A stretch of 64,000 nt of DNA, taken from positions 62,001 through 126,000 of the forward strand of contig CAQUUC010000004.1 of assembly GCA_948896235.1 (NCBI GenBank). The letters run 5' to 3'. Shown here in pieces: positions 29,858-39,127 of this stretch (its first letter is position 1; each line of letters begins with the position of its first letter). A model generated the notes under the pieces. It was not told the DNA's origin. It did no database searches and saw only the letters and a list, made by a program, of their open reading frames with translations. The stretch comes from an uncultured Clostridia bacterium (lineage in GTDB: Bacteria > Bacillota > Clostridia > TANB77 > CAG-508). A program made the translations under genes and the position numbers.

Positions 29858-32074
29858 TTATTTCAAGATAACTTTGACAACAGTTCCTTGTTCTACAGAA
29901 CTTCCAGCAGCAGGAACTTGTGTTTCGACTGTTCCAGTTCCTTCTACAGTTATATTTAAATTTTTAGATTTTAGTGAATTTGCAGCTCTTGCAGCACTCA
30001 TACCATTTAAATTTGGAACAGTAGTTGAAGTTCTAACATTATTTTCAGCGGTGTATAACATTACAAGCGAATTTTTGGCAAGTCTAGTTCCTGCACTAGG
30101 TACTTGGTCTGTTACCAAAACCTCATTTTTATTTCCTGTTACATTAAATTCACATCTAAATCCTGCATTTGTTAATACCTTCCAGGCTTCAGCAACAGTT
30201 TTATTTTCTACATTTGGTATAGAGACTAAAGAAGTGCTAGAAGATGTACCTACATCTATTTTATCGTGAGATATTCCAAGGTATGGCAATACTTCTTCTA
30301 ATATGCTAGAGGCAACAGGACCTGAAACAGTACCACCATGATAATTTTTAACTTGTGGATCATAAAGAGCTACAAGTACTACAACTTCTGGATTTTCAGC
30401 AGGAGATACAGCAATAAAAGAAGCCACATATCCAAAATCTTTATCTTCAACAGGAGGTTCACTAGTTCCTGTTTTTCCACCGACAGAATATCCCTTAACA
30501 GCACCAGTTTTTCCAGTACCATCTGTAACAACAGATTCCATCATATCAAGCATTTGAGTTGCTGTTTCAGATGAAATTACTTGTCTTACTTCTACAGGTT
30601 CAATTGTTGTAACTGCATTTGTATCTGTATTTATAATTTCCTTAACAATACGAGGTTGCATTAATACTCCATCATTTGCAATAGAAGAAATTGTAGTTAT
30701 AAGTTGTAAAGGAGTTATTTTAATTCTTTGTCCAAATCCCATTGTAGCAAGTTCAGTTACACCAACATTATTTTCTTGGTGAAATATACTACTTATTTCT
30801 TCTGGTAATCCAACTCCAGTTTTTGAAAATAATCCAAAAGCTTGGTAATATTTATATAATGTTCTAGTACCAATTTTTTTTACTAGTTGCATCATTCCAG
30901 GGTTACAAGAATTTTCTAGTACTTTTCTTAGACTTTGTGGACCATGAGCACCACTTGTCCAACATTTTATTTTAGTCTTTCCAAACATTTCATATCCTAA
31001 ACAATTAAATTCACCAGCAGTATCTGTTTCTACTAAATCTTCTTCAAGAGCAATTGCGGCATTTATAAGTTTAAAAGTAGAACCTGGTTCATATCTGCTA
31101 GATACCATTATATTACGATACATTTCAGTTTTCTCACTAGAACTTAAAGAATCCCATTTATTTATCCAGTAACTAGAAGTAGGGGTAAAAGGATTGTTTA
31201 AGTCATAGTCTGGATATTGAGCCATAGCCAAAATATCGCCGGTAGAAGGTTTCATTATAATAACATTACCATTACGAGCATTATTTTTTTCAACAGCTTC
31301 TTTTAAATACTTTTCAGCAATTGATTGAATATTTACATCTATAGTAAGTACAACATTATTACCATTTTCAGCTTCAATGTGTTGACCTTCTTCACCAGAA
31401 ATCTCTTTACTATTTACATCTGTAGAAGTAACGATTTTACCAGGAGTACCAGTCAAATATGAATTATAACTTCTTTCTATACCATATATACCTTGGTTAT
31501 CACTATTACAAAAGCCTATAACATAAGCGGCTAAATTATTATACGGATAATATCTTCTTGTATCTTCATCAATATTTATCCCAGTAGATATTTTATTTTC
31601 TTTCATCCACTCTTTTAATTTTTCTATTTTGTCTTGTTCTACTTTTCTTGCAATAGTTTGAATAGAAGAATTACTAGTAACTTTTTCTAAAGTTTCTTCA
31701 TAATCTAATTCAAAAATTTCAGAAAAAGCTTTTGCAAGTTTTTCTTGTTTATCTTTTGTTTCTTTATCGTTTTTTCCCTTTATTTTTGTGGGATTTATAG
31801 AAACTGTATCAACTTGTGCACTAATAGCTAAACTCTTACCAGTTGTATCTAAAATGTTACCTCTTTTTGCACTTACTAATTTACTCATAGTTTGTTGTTT
31901 AACTGCCTTTTCTTTATAATCAGCTCCTTTAACTATTTGCAAAAATCCAAGTCTAAAGATAAGTGCTAAAAGTAATACAAATAAAACCAGCATAGCACAT
32001 TGAAGCTTCTTAGATGTTACAGTATTTGCAGGTGTTTTTGTTTTCTTATTCTTAAAATTAAATTTATTTTCCAT
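29858..32074 (-). CDS. spoVD: SpoVD-type class B penicillin-binding protein with PASTA domains
   Basis: 738 residues. A cytoplasmic basic tail and transmembrane helix (about 24-46) precede the dimerisation domain and a transpeptidase domain with SxxK (EPGSTFKL), SxN (SCNPG) and KTGT (GGKTGTSEPP). Two C-terminal PASTA domains follow (SIPNVENKTVAEAW and TVPNLNGMSAARAA). This layout is typical of SpoVD, the cortex PBP of spore formers, and of related FtsI/PBP2B proteins; without neighbours the division role cannot be excluded. ATG 32074 follows GGTGAGA. Upstream in-frame Met 32176 lacks a clear ribosome-binding site. No CGG site occurs. Confidence 0.82.
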   Translation of the reverse strand: MENKFNFKNKKTKTPANTVTSKKLQCAMLVLFVLLLALIFRLGFLQIVKGADYKEKAVKQQTMSKLVSAKRGNILDTTGKSLAISAQVDTVSINPTKIKGKNDKETKDKQEKLAKAFSEIFELDYEETLEKVTSNSSIQTIARKVEQDKIEKLKEWMKENKISTGINIDEDTRRYYPYNNLAAYVIGFCNSDNQGIYGIERSYNSYLTGTPGKIVTSTDVNSKEISGEEGQHIEAENGNNVVLTIDVNIQSIAEKYLKEAVEKNNARNGNVIIMKPSTGDILAMAQYPDYDLNNPFTPTSSYWINKWDSLSSSEKTEMYRNIMVSSRYEPGSTFKLINAAIALEEDLVETDTAGEFNCLGYEMFGKTKIKCWTSGAHGPQSLRKVLENSCNPGMMQLVKKIGTRTLYKYYQAFGLFSKTGVGLPEEISSIFHQENNVGVTELATMGFGQRIKITPLQLITTISSIANDGVLMQPRIVKEIINTDTNAVTTIEPVEVRQVISSETATQMLDMMESVVTDGTGKTGAVKGYSVGGKTGTSEPPVEDKDFGYVASFIAVSPAENPEVVVLVALYDPQVKNYHGGTVSGPVASSILEEVLPYLGISHDKIDVGTSSSTSLVSIPNVENKTVAEAWKVLTNAGFRCEFNVTGNKNEVLVTDQVPSAGTRLAKNSLVMLYTAENNVRTSTTVPNLNGMSAARAANSLKSKNLNITVEGTGTVETQVPAAGSSVEQGTVVKVILK

Positions 32075-32169
32075 ACTCTCACCATTTTCTTTTAAATAGT
32101 AGTTTAAAACATTGTATATTAAATGGAAAGAAAAATCAATAAAAGTAAAAAAATCTCGAAATATTTTTG

Positions 32170-32198
32170 TTGACAAAAGTCATACTTAAATATAAGAT
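32170..32198 (+). promoter_or_regulatory. Promoter of adhE
   Basis: TTGACA (32170-32175), 17-nt spacer, TAAGAT (32193-32198), about 30 nt before the adhE start. No Rex-type operator was convincing. Confidence 0.5.
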
Positions 32199-32228
32199 AT
32201 ATGTATAAAACAAAAAAGGAGGTCTATT

Positions 32229-34829
32229 ATGGCAGGAGAGTTTGAAGAAGAGGAAGCAAGAATAAAAGAGATGATTGATAATCTTGTTAAAAGAGCAAAA
32301 GTTGCATCTAAAAAATATTTAGAACTTGATCAAGAAACAGTAAATAAAATTATTAAAAAAATGTCTATGGCAGGACTTGAAAATCATATGAAACTTGCAA
32401 AAATGGCAGTTGAAGAAACAGGAAGAGGAATATACGAAGACAAAATTACAAAGAATATGTTTGCGACAGAATATGTATATCATAGTATAAAATATGGTAA
32501 AACAGTTGGTGTGATTAATGAAAATGAAGAAGAGGGTTATGTAGAAATAGCAGAACCAGTTGGAATAATAGCAGGTGTAACACCAGTTACAAATCCAACA
32601 TCAACAGCAATGTTTAAATCTCTAATAGCAGCAAAAACAAGAAATGTTATTATATTTGGATTTCATCCATCAGCACAAAAATGCAGTGTTGAAGCAGCAC
32701 GTATTGTAAGAGATGCTGCAATAAGCGCAGGTGCACCAGAGGATTGTATATTATGGATAGAAGAGCCATCAATCACAGCAACAAATCTTTTAATGAATCA
32801 TCCAGATGTGGATTTAATACTTGCAACAGGTGGAACTGGAATGGTAAGAGCAGCATACTCTTGTGGAAAACCAGCATTAGGAGTAGGGCCTGGAAATGTT
32901 CCTTGTTATATAGATTCTACAGCAAAATTGAAAACAAGTGTAAACGATTTAGTATTATCAAAATCATTTGATAACGGAATGATTTGTGCATCAGAGCAAG
33001 CGGCTATAGTAGATAGAGAAATTCACGAAGAATTTGAAGAATTAATGAAACAAGCAGGATGTTATTTTATAAACCCTGAAGAAAAGGAAAAACTAAAAAA
33101 TAGTATGTTTGATGAGTCAAAAGGATATACTCTAAATTCTACTATTGTAGGGCATAGTCCATACGAAATAGCACATAATGCTGGAATAGAAGTTCCAAAA
33201 GATACAAAGGTATTAGTAGTGTATGAAGAGGGAGTAGGACCAGAGTACCCATTCTCAAGAGAAAAACTAAGTCCAGTACTTGCATATTATATAGTAGAAA
33301 ATAAAGAAGAAGGAATATCTAAAGCTGAACAATTGCTTGAATTTGGTGGGCTTGGACATTCAGCAGTTATACATTCAGAAGATAAAGAAACAGTATTACA
33401 ATTTTCTGAAAGAGTAAAAGTAGGAAGAATTATTGTAAATTCTCCATCAACTCATGGAGCAATTGGTGATATATATAACACTAATTTACCATCACTTACA
33501 CTTGGATGTGGTACCTTTGGAGGAAACTCAACAACTTCAAATGTATCAAGTGTAAATTTAATAAATGTAAAAAGAGTTGCGAAGAGGAGGGTTAATATGC
33601 AATGGTTTAAAGTTCCAGAAAAAATATATTTTGAAGCAGGTTCAATTCAGTACCTAGAAAAAATGCCTAATATATCAAAAGCTTTTATAGTTACAGATGA
33701 ATCAATGGTAAAATTAGGGTATGTAGATAAAATTTTATATCATTTAAGAAAAAGAGAACAATATGTTCACTCTGAAATATTTGCAGAAGTAGAGCCAGAT
33801 CCATCATTTGATACAATAAAAAGAGGAGTAAAGGCTATTGAAGCTTTTAAACCAGACGTAATAATTGCAATAGGTGGAGGAAGTGCAATGGATGCAGCAA
33901 AAGGAATGTGGTTATTCTATGAGCACCCAGATGCAGATGTAGAAGGATTAAAACTAAAATTTATGGATATACGTAAGCGTACTTATAAATTTCCTAAATT
34001 AGGAGAAAAAGCCAAAATGGTAGCCATACCAACAACCTCAGGTACAGGTTCAGAAGTAACATCATTTGCAGTAATTACAGACAAAACACAAAACAAAAAA
34101 TATCCACTTGCAGATTATGAATTAACACCAGATGTCGCAATAATAGATCCAGATCTTGTTATGACATTACCAAAAAGGATAACAGCAGATACTGGAATGG
34201 ACGTTTTAACACATGCAATTGAAGCATATGTATCAAATATGGCATCAGATTATACTGATGGACTTGCAGAGAAAGCAACAGAACTTGTATTTAAAAATTT
34301 ATTAAAAGCATATGAAAATGGTAATGATCAAAAAGCAAGAGAAAAAATGCATAACGCAAGTTGTATAGCAGGAATGGCATTTACAAATGCATTTTTAGGA
34401 TTAAACCATTCAATAGCACATAAAATCGGAGGAGAATTCCATGTTCCACATGGAAGAGCAAATGCAGTTTTACTTCCATATGTAATAAGATATAATGCTA
34501 CAAAGCCAACAAAATTTGTATCATTCCCAAAATATGAATACTTCATAGCAGATGAAAAATATGCTGAGATTGCAAGAAAAAACGGATTTAAAGCAGACAC
34601 TACAGAAGAAGGAGTAACATCATTAATTGAAGCTATAAAAATACTAATGCAGAACTTAGAAATGCCAACAAGTTTCAAAGAATGTGGAATAGAAGAACAA
34701 GAATTTTTATCAAGAGTAGATGAACTTGCAGACCGTGCATTTGAAGATCAATGTACAACAGCAAACCCAAGACTACCACTTGTAAGTGAAATAAAACAAA
34801 TATTATTAGATGCTTACTACGGAGCATAA
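32229..34829 (+). CDS. adhE: Bifunctional acetaldehyde-CoA/alcohol dehydrogenase AdhE
   Basis: AdhE reduces acetyl-CoA to acetaldehyde and then ethanol, regenerating NAD in fermentation; it forms spirosomes. 866 residues match the family. The N-terminal aldehyde dehydrogenase (1-440) has NPTSTAMFK, the catalytic Cys in NGMICASEQ (near residue 251) and GVGPGN. The C-terminal iron-dependent alcohol dehydrogenase has GGGSAMDAAKGMW, TTSGTGSEVTSF, GMDVLTHAIEAYVS and GLNHSIAHKIGG with HVPHGRANAV supplying metal-binding His. AAAGGAGG precedes the ATG. It is monocistronic, with its own promoter and a terminator after. Implies an anaerobic, ethanol-forming metabolism. Confidence 0.97.
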   Translation: MAGEFEEEEARIKEMIDNLVKRAKVASKKYLELDQETVNKIIKKMSMAGLENHMKLAKMAVEETGRGIYEDKITKNMFATEYVYHSIKYGKTVGVINENEEEGYVEIAEPVGIIAGVTPVTNPTSTAMFKSLIAAKTRNVIIFGFHPSAQKCSVEAARIVRDAAISAGAPEDCILWIEEPSITATNLLMNHPDVDLILATGGTGMVRAAYSCGKPALGVGPGNVPCYIDSTAKLKTSVNDLVLSKSFDNGMICASEQAAIVDREIHEEFEELMKQAGCYFINPEEKEKLKNSMFDESKGYTLNSTIVGHSPYEIAHNAGIEVPKDTKVLVVYEEGVGPEYPFSREKLSPVLAYYIVENKEEGISKAEQLLEFGGLGHSAVIHSEDKETVLQFSERVKVGRIIVNSPSTHGAIGDIYNTNLPSLTLGCGTFGGNSTTSNVSSVNLINVKRVAKRRVNMQWFKVPEKIYFEAGSIQYLEKMPNISKAFIVTDESMVKLGYVDKILYHLRKREQYVHSEIFAEVEPDPSFDTIKRGVKAIEAFKPDVIIAIGGGSAMDAAKGMWLFYEHPDADVEGLKLKFMDIRKRTYKFPKLGEKAKMVAIPTTSGTGSEVTSFAVITDKTQNKKYPLADYELTPDVAIIDPDLVMTLPKRITADTGMDVLTHAIEAYVSNMASDYTDGLAEKATELVFKNLLKAYENGNDQKAREKMHNASCIAGMAFTNAFLGLNHSIAHKIGGEFHVPHGRANAVLLPYVIRYNATKPTKFVSFPKYEYFIADEKYAEIARKNGFKADTTEEGVTSLIEAIKILMQNLEMPTSFKECGIEEQEFLSRVDELADRAFEDQCTTANPRLPLVSEIKQILLDAYYGA

Positions 34830-34839
34830 AATAAATGGG

Positions 34840-34871
34840 AAAGAGGACTCATGTTTATGAGTCCTCTTTGA
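34840..34871. terminator. Bidirectional terminator after adhE
   Basis: AAAGAGGACTCAT/ATGAGTCCTCTTT stem. The end of the converging zinc-ribbon gene lies within it. Confidence 0.8.
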
Positions 34872-35973
34872 TTAATGTGCCATACCCCAAAGCTTCATTG
34901 AATTTGATTTCATCGCCAATGTTAATATTGGACCAATCTTCAAAAGAAAAAGTATATGTTTTTTCTTTTTCTTTTATAAAACCGGTAACATAGTACTCTT
35001 CAGTTTTAGACCCAGTCCGTTCATCATCAGCAAGAGTAACTTTACCCCAATAGGGGGTATCGGTTGTACCAGAAGTTTTTACACTTCGTTCATAGATCCA
35101 TTTATCGATTTCATAATAATACTTAGTATCATACACAGGAACACTGATATAAACTGGTTCTTCGTATTCTTCCTCATAATATTCAGTTCGATAAATTGGA
35201 ATTTGTGAAGTGATTTCTTCTGCATACCCATTGCCCAAATCCCTATAACCTGTCACTACTTCCTCGTATCCATCTAAGACTTCTTCACTTACAGTACGAG
35301 TCTTGGTTTCATAGTGATCAACAACTTGGTCATACCCTGAAATTTCTTCTTGGGTATAATGCAAGCGAGCACCAGATGGTAACGACCAGCCGCTTTCGTC
35401 AACTGTTTGAAGTCGATCAATGTTGATAGACCGTTCCCAAGATAAAGCAGTAACTTGCATAGTTTTCTCTTTAGGGATAAGAGCATATACAAGTCCAGAA
35501 AATCCCAGAATAGATAATAAAACAATAATGATAATCTGGAAATTAAATCTTGAGGCTAAGGTACTATGGAGTTTTTTGGAAGCATTACTTTTGGGTGATG
35601 AAGAAGGGGCAGTGTTGGTATCAGAATAATGAGAGTCAGTATCATACACAGAAGTTTTTGTTTCTGCTACTTTCTCTTTTTGAATCTCAAAATAGTTCTT
35701 GCTCTCATTTGTTCTTGGAGCACCGCATGACACACAAACAGAATCGTTATCTGAGTTGTAAGAGTCGCAGAAATTACATCTCCAATGAGGATTTCTGTTT
35801 ATGTGTACTGCTTCTTCATCTGATACATAGTTACTCTTTACGTCGCCAGGTAGATGATACTTCAAATCTTTACCCATAGGCTGTCCACAATTCGGACATT
35901 CCCGTAAAGGGCCACTAATGCCTTTAGTTCCGCAGAATGGACAATCCCATTCCATTTTAATTAATCTTCCCAT
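34855..35973 (-). CDS. Zinc-ribbon membrane protein, foreign codon use, three CGG Arg codons
   Basis: 372 residues. Two N-terminal zinc ribbons with four CxxC pairs (CPFCG, CPNCG, CNFCD, CVSCG) are followed by a Ser/Asn linker, one transmembrane helix (about 149-166) and an extracytoplasmic Tyr/Glu/Thr-rich domain with repeated YDTKYYYE and YRTEYYEE-like strands. Function unknown. Base composition is visibly more GC-rich than its neighbours. It uses CGG for Arg three times (coding strand of 35017-35019, 35431-35433, 35902-35904, giving DDERTG, SWERS, PLREC). None can be a +1 shift site, since the +1 frame closes or becomes nonsense. Likely recent transfer. The ribosome-binding site is AGGAGGAAG. 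Confidence 0.8.
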   Translation of the reverse strand: MGRLIKMEWDCPFCGTKGISGPLRECPNCGQPMGKDLKYHLPGDVKSNYVSDEEAVHINRNPHWRCNFCDSYNSDNDSVCVSCGAPRTNESKNYFEIQKEKVAETKTSVYDTDSHYSDTNTAPSSSPKSNASKKLHSTLASRFNFQIIIIVLLSILGFSGLVYALIPKEKTMQVTALSWERSINIDRLQTVDESGWSLPSGARLHYTQEEISGYDQVVDHYETKTRTVSEEVLDGYEEVVTGYRDLGNGYAEEITSQIPIYRTEYYEEEYEEPVYISVPVYDTKYYYEIDKWIYERSVKTSGTTDTPYWGKVTLADDERTGSKTEEYYVTGFIKEKEKTYTFSFEDWSNINIGDEIKFNEALGYGTLIKEDS

Positions 35974-36143
35974 ACTCTTCCTCCTAAAATAATATAATCT
36001 TCTTGTAAATATTCATAAAAGCCAATACAGGAATAAATAAAAGAAGTTATATAAATTATAGCATGCTTTATGTAACTTTACAACATATAATTAGAATTTA
36101 TATTATAGCAATACACAAAAATTGACAAAAAGAACAAAATGTA

Positions 36144-36172
36144 TTGAAATTGATACGAACATATGTTACATT
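36144..36172 (+). promoter_or_regulatory. Extended -10 promoter of the Fst-like toxin RNA
   Basis: TTGAAA (36144-36149), 17-nt spacer, TACATT (36167-36172) preceded by TG (extended -10). Just downstream a CCTTT/AAAGG stem-loop (36180-36194) would cap the 5' end of the RNA, as in Fst RNA I. The region 35974-36143 upstream holds no gene. Confidence 0.5.
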
Positions 36173-36203
36173 AGTAATGCCTTTCTATAAAAGGTAGAAG
36201 GGA

Positions 36204-36228
36204 GGTACATAAAAATGCGAAACTTACT
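36204..36228 (+). repeat. Direct repeat DRa over toxin SD/start
   Basis: GGTACAT (36204-36210) plus TGCGAAACTTACT (36216-36228) span the Shine-Dalgarno, start codon and first codons of the small peptide. The same two blocks recur at 36327-36349. Confidence 0.8.
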
Positions 36229-36283
36229 AAAACTATTAGCACTCATTATAGTTTACTTAATTGTAAATGATAATAAAGACTAA
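36215..36283 (+). CDS. 22-residue hydrophobic peptide, Fst/par-like type I toxin candidate
   Basis: A basic MRNLLKLL start, a hydrophobic LALIIVYLIV core and a charged NDNKD end make a single-helix peptide with the charge layout of Fst/Ldr-type toxins, though shorter (Fst has 33 residues). It has GGGAGG, 9 nt upstream of the ATG. The locus copies the par architecture: convergent promoters, a shared bidirectional terminator, and direct repeats so the reverse RNA carries sequence complementary to the toxin start region. Toxicity is inferred from layout. Confidence 0.65.
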   Translation: MRNLLKLLALIIVYLIVNDNKD

Positions 36284-36289
36284 TAGTAA

Positions 36290-36322
36290 AAGACTAAGGA
36301 CTGGCATCCTTAGTCTTTTTTA
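36290..36322. terminator. Bidirectional terminator shared by toxin and antitoxin RNAs
   Basis: AAGACTAAGGA/TCCTTAGTCTT stem with a 6-nt loop and T-runs on both strands. Confidence 0.85.
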
Positions 36323-36326
36323 TTGC

Positions 36327-36349
36327 GGTACATATTTGCGAAACTTACT
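36327..36349 (+). repeat. Direct repeat DRb within antitoxin RNA
   Basis: GGTACAT (36327-36333) and TGCGAAACTTACT (36337-36349), identical in both blocks to DRa but with a 3-nt rather than 5-nt gap. Confidence 0.8.
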
Positions 36350-36365
36350 GCAATATTACAATAAT

Positions 36366-36394
36366 AGTATACTATATTTTCTACTATATGTCAA
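36366..36394 (-). promoter_or_regulatory. Promoter of the antitoxin RNA
   Basis: On the reverse strand: TTGACA (36389-36394), 17-nt spacer, TATACT (36366-36371). It is stronger than the toxin promoter, as expected for an excess antitoxin. Confidence 0.7.
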
Positions 36395-36431
36395 ATTTTC
36401 TAAAAGTTTTATGGAATAATTTTCATATTTT

Positions 36432-38720
36432 TTATTTCTTATTAAAAGTCAATGTATCATTTGAATAGTCGACAATAACATTTTCGCCTTCTACTAATTC
36501 AGTACGTAAAATCATTTCACTTAAAACATCTTCTATATATCTTTGGATAGCACGTCTTAAAGGTCTTGCTCCATATTTATAATCTGTACCTTTACTTAAT
36601 AAGTACTCTTTTGCAGAAATTGTTACTTCTAAAGAAATGTTTTTATTTTGTAGAGCCTTTTTAGTATCTTCAAGCATAATATCTACAATTTGTAGTAATT
36701 GTTCTTTATTTAAACTATCAAAGATAATAATTTCATCAATTCTATTTAAAAATTCTGGTCTAAAAGTTTCTTTTAAGCTATCCATAGTTTTATTTTTATC
36801 CATAGTTTGTTTTCCAAAACCAATAGAATTTCCATTTAAATTTGAACCAGCATTTGAAGTCATTATAATAATAGTATTTTCAAAACTTACAGTATTCCCT
36901 TGAGAATCAGTTAATTTTCCATCATCTAAAACTTGAAGAAGAATATTAAATACATCATGGTGGGCTTTTTCAATTTCATCAAACAATACAATTGAATATG
37001 GATTTCTCTTAACCTTTTCAGTTAACTGCCCTGCATCATCATAACCAACATATCCAGGAGGAGAACCAATAAGTTTAGAAGTAGAATGACTTTCCATATA
37101 TTCAGACATATCTATTCTAATAATAGAATCTTCCTTACCAAACATTTCATATGCTAAAGATTTTGCAAGTTCAGTTTTACCAACACCAGTAGGTCCAACA
37201 AATATAAAAGAAGGTGGTCTTTTTGTACTCTTTAAACCAGCACGATTTCTTCTAATAGCACGTGATACAGCTGAAACTGCTTCATTTTGTCCAACAACTC
37301 GTTTATGAAGGTTATTTTCAAGACTAAGTAATTTTTCGGTTTCTTCTTGAGTAATTTTCTTAACAGGAATTTTAGTCCAATTTTCAATAACAAGAGCAAT
37401 ATCTTGAATAGTTAATTGTTTAGGCTTTAATTTATTACTTAAAGTATCAATTTCTTCTTGTAATCTACATTCTTTAGTTTTAAGGTCAGCAGCTTTTTGG
37501 TAATCCTCAGTAGAATCAGCATCAGCTGCTTCTTCTTTTTCTTCTTGAACTTTTTTAAGCTGATTTTTTAGTATTTCCAATTTATATAAATCCTTATTAT
37601 CTAAATTAATTCTAGAGCAAGCTTCGTCTAAAATATCTATTGCTTTATCAGGCAAAAATCTATCATGAATATACTTTTCAGACATTATAACAGCATTTGA
37701 GATTACATCATTTGAAATCTTAACTTTATGATAATCTTCGTAATATTTTTTAATTCCTTCTAGTATTTTTATTGTATCTTCCACATTTGGTTCTTCAACA
37801 ATAACAGGTTGAAATCTTCTTTCTAATGCAGTATCTTTTTCAATATATTTTCTATATTCTCTAAGAGTAGTAGTACCAATAAGTTGAATATCACCATTTG
37901 CTAAAGAAGGTTTCAAAATATTTGCAGCATTAGTTGCATTTTCAGCATCACCTGCACCCATAATATTATGAATTTCATCAATTACTAAAATAATATTACC
38001 ACACGCTTTACATTCATCAATAATAGCCTTCATACGTGCTTCAAATTGGCCTCTAAACTGAGTTCCAGCAATAACTGCTGTCATATCTAGTAGATATACT
38101 TCTTTGTTTAAAAGTTTTGCAGGTACTTTTGAATTTGCAATTTTAATAGCAAGACCCTGTGCAATAGCAGTTTTACCAACACCAGGTTCACCAATTAAAC
38201 AAGGGTTATTTTTAAGACGTCTATTTAAAACTTGTATAATTCTTTGGATTTCTCTATCCCTTCCAATAACAATATCAAGTTCGTTATTACGAGCTTTAGA
38301 GGTTAAATTTGTTCCGTAAGTATCTAAATATTTAGTCTTTTTTTGTTTATTAATTTTTTTATCTACTTTAACCTTTTTATTAGAATTACTAGAAGACTCT
38401 TGCTCTTTATTTTCTTGTTTAACTCCAAAAATAGCACCAAGAGGAATAGCAGTACCATTCATACCGTCAAGACTTAAGTCACTATTGGATAAAGTTTCAG
38501 TTATATCTTTAAAAATATCTTCAAATTGACTTGACATATCTTCTAAATTAACTTTATCCCCATCTAAAATATTAGACTGATTTGCAAGTACTTCTAAAGG
38601 ATTGATCCCTTTTTCTTTTGCACAATTATAGCAAAAACCATCTAATTTATCTTCACCATTATCCTCTTTATTATTAACAAAAATGATAGCGGGATTTTTC
38701 TTACATATTGAACATAACAT
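36432..38720 (-). CDS. clpE: ClpE-type ATPase with N-terminal zinc finger
   Basis: A HSP100 unfoldase that would feed ClpP in protein quality control. 762 residues. The N-terminus is a CxxC...CxxC zinc finger (LCSICKKN and FCYNCAKE) in place of the usual ClpC repeats, the mark of ClpE. AAA domain 1 has Walker A GEPGVGKTAIAQG and VIDEIHN; a UVR-like coiled middle follows; AAA domain 2 has GPTGVGKTELAK and LFDEIEKAH. The ATG 38720 has TTGGAGA upstream. An upstream in-frame Met (38750) is less likely. I saw no convincing CtsR operator. No CGG site. Confidence 0.9.
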   Translation of the reverse strand: MLCSICKKNPAIIFVNNKEDNGEDKLDGFCYNCAKEKGINPLEVLANQSNILDGDKVNLEDMSSQFEDIFKDITETLSNSDLSLDGMNGTAIPLGAIFGVKQENKEQESSSNSNKKVKVDKKINKQKKTKYLDTYGTNLTSKARNNELDIVIGRDREIQRIIQVLNRRLKNNPCLIGEPGVGKTAIAQGLAIKIANSKVPAKLLNKEVYLLDMTAVIAGTQFRGQFEARMKAIIDECKACGNIILVIDEIHNIMGAGDAENATNAANILKPSLANGDIQLIGTTTLREYRKYIEKDTALERRFQPVIVEEPNVEDTIKILEGIKKYYEDYHKVKISNDVISNAVIMSEKYIHDRFLPDKAIDILDEACSRINLDNKDLYKLEILKNQLKKVQEEKEEAADADSTEDYQKAADLKTKECRLQEEIDTLSNKLKPKQLTIQDIALVIENWTKIPVKKITQEETEKLLSLENNLHKRVVGQNEAVSAVSRAIRRNRAGLKSTKRPPSFIFVGPTGVGKTELAKSLAYEMFGKEDSIIRIDMSEYMESHSTSKLIGSPPGYVGYDDAGQLTEKVKRNPYSIVLFDEIEKAHHDVFNILLQVLDDGKLTDSQGNTVSFENTIIIMTSNAGSNLNGNSIGFGKQTMDKNKTMDSLKETFRPEFLNRIDEIIIFDSLNKEQLLQIVDIMLEDTKKALQNKNISLEVTISAKEYLLSKGTDYKYGARPLRRAIQRYIEDVLSEMILRTELVEGENVIVDYSNDTLTFNKK

Positions 38721-38890
38721 ATAAATATTTCTCCAATCTAATTTAAGCATTTAATTTTCTACCAAAATATAATACATTAAATATAGCTAAAAGTCAAGGA
38801 AAATAAGGAATTCTTAATGTGTACGTTTTGTGAAAAATTTAGGTATAATTCCAAAAAAGGTAACAATACTATAAACAGGAGTTGATTATT

Positions 38891-39031
38891 TTGAAAGATA
38901 TTAAAGAAAAAATACTTGAATTAATAGAAGAAATAGATGAAATGATAAGAAATAATGTAGATAAGAAAAAGATTGAAATTAAGAGAAAGGAATTAGATAA
39001 ATTATTGCTTATATATATTAAAGACATCTAA
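38891..39031 (+). CDS. Small helical protein, possibly Spo0E-like
   Basis: 46 residues from a TTG start 9 nt after CAGGAG. Two helices separated by a short turn, ending KRKELDKLLLIYIKD. The LD followed by hydrophobics and Tyr recalls the SxxLD...Y motif of Spo0E-family aspartyl phosphatases, which dephosphorylate Spo0A-P, but the conserved Ser is replaced by a basic residue. Size and context in a spore former fit; confidence in the family is limited. Confidence 0.45.
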   Translation: MKDIKEKILELIEEIDEMIRNNVDKKKIEIKRKELDKLLLIYIKDI

Positions 39032-39127
39032 TGCAATAAAAACGAACAATATACGCAAATAATTCATTTATACTATTAGAAAAATTTGTTAGCATATTAA
39101 TATATTAGTAGATAAAGGTGATAATAA

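Larger units (their letters stand above)
36290..36359 (-). ncRNA. Putative antitoxin RNA (RNA II-like)
   Basis: Predicted from the reverse promoter at 36366-36394 to the shared terminator, about 70 nt, without an ORF. It contains the complement of DRb (36327-36349) and so could pair with DRa over the toxin ribosome-binding site as well as at the terminator loop. This is how RNA II of pAD1 par represses Fst translation. Confidence 0.6.

Noticed and set aside
38700..38850. CtsR operator upstream of clpE
   Set aside because: Only one AAAGTCAAGG half-site is visible; the tandem heptad repeat of CtsR boxes is absent.
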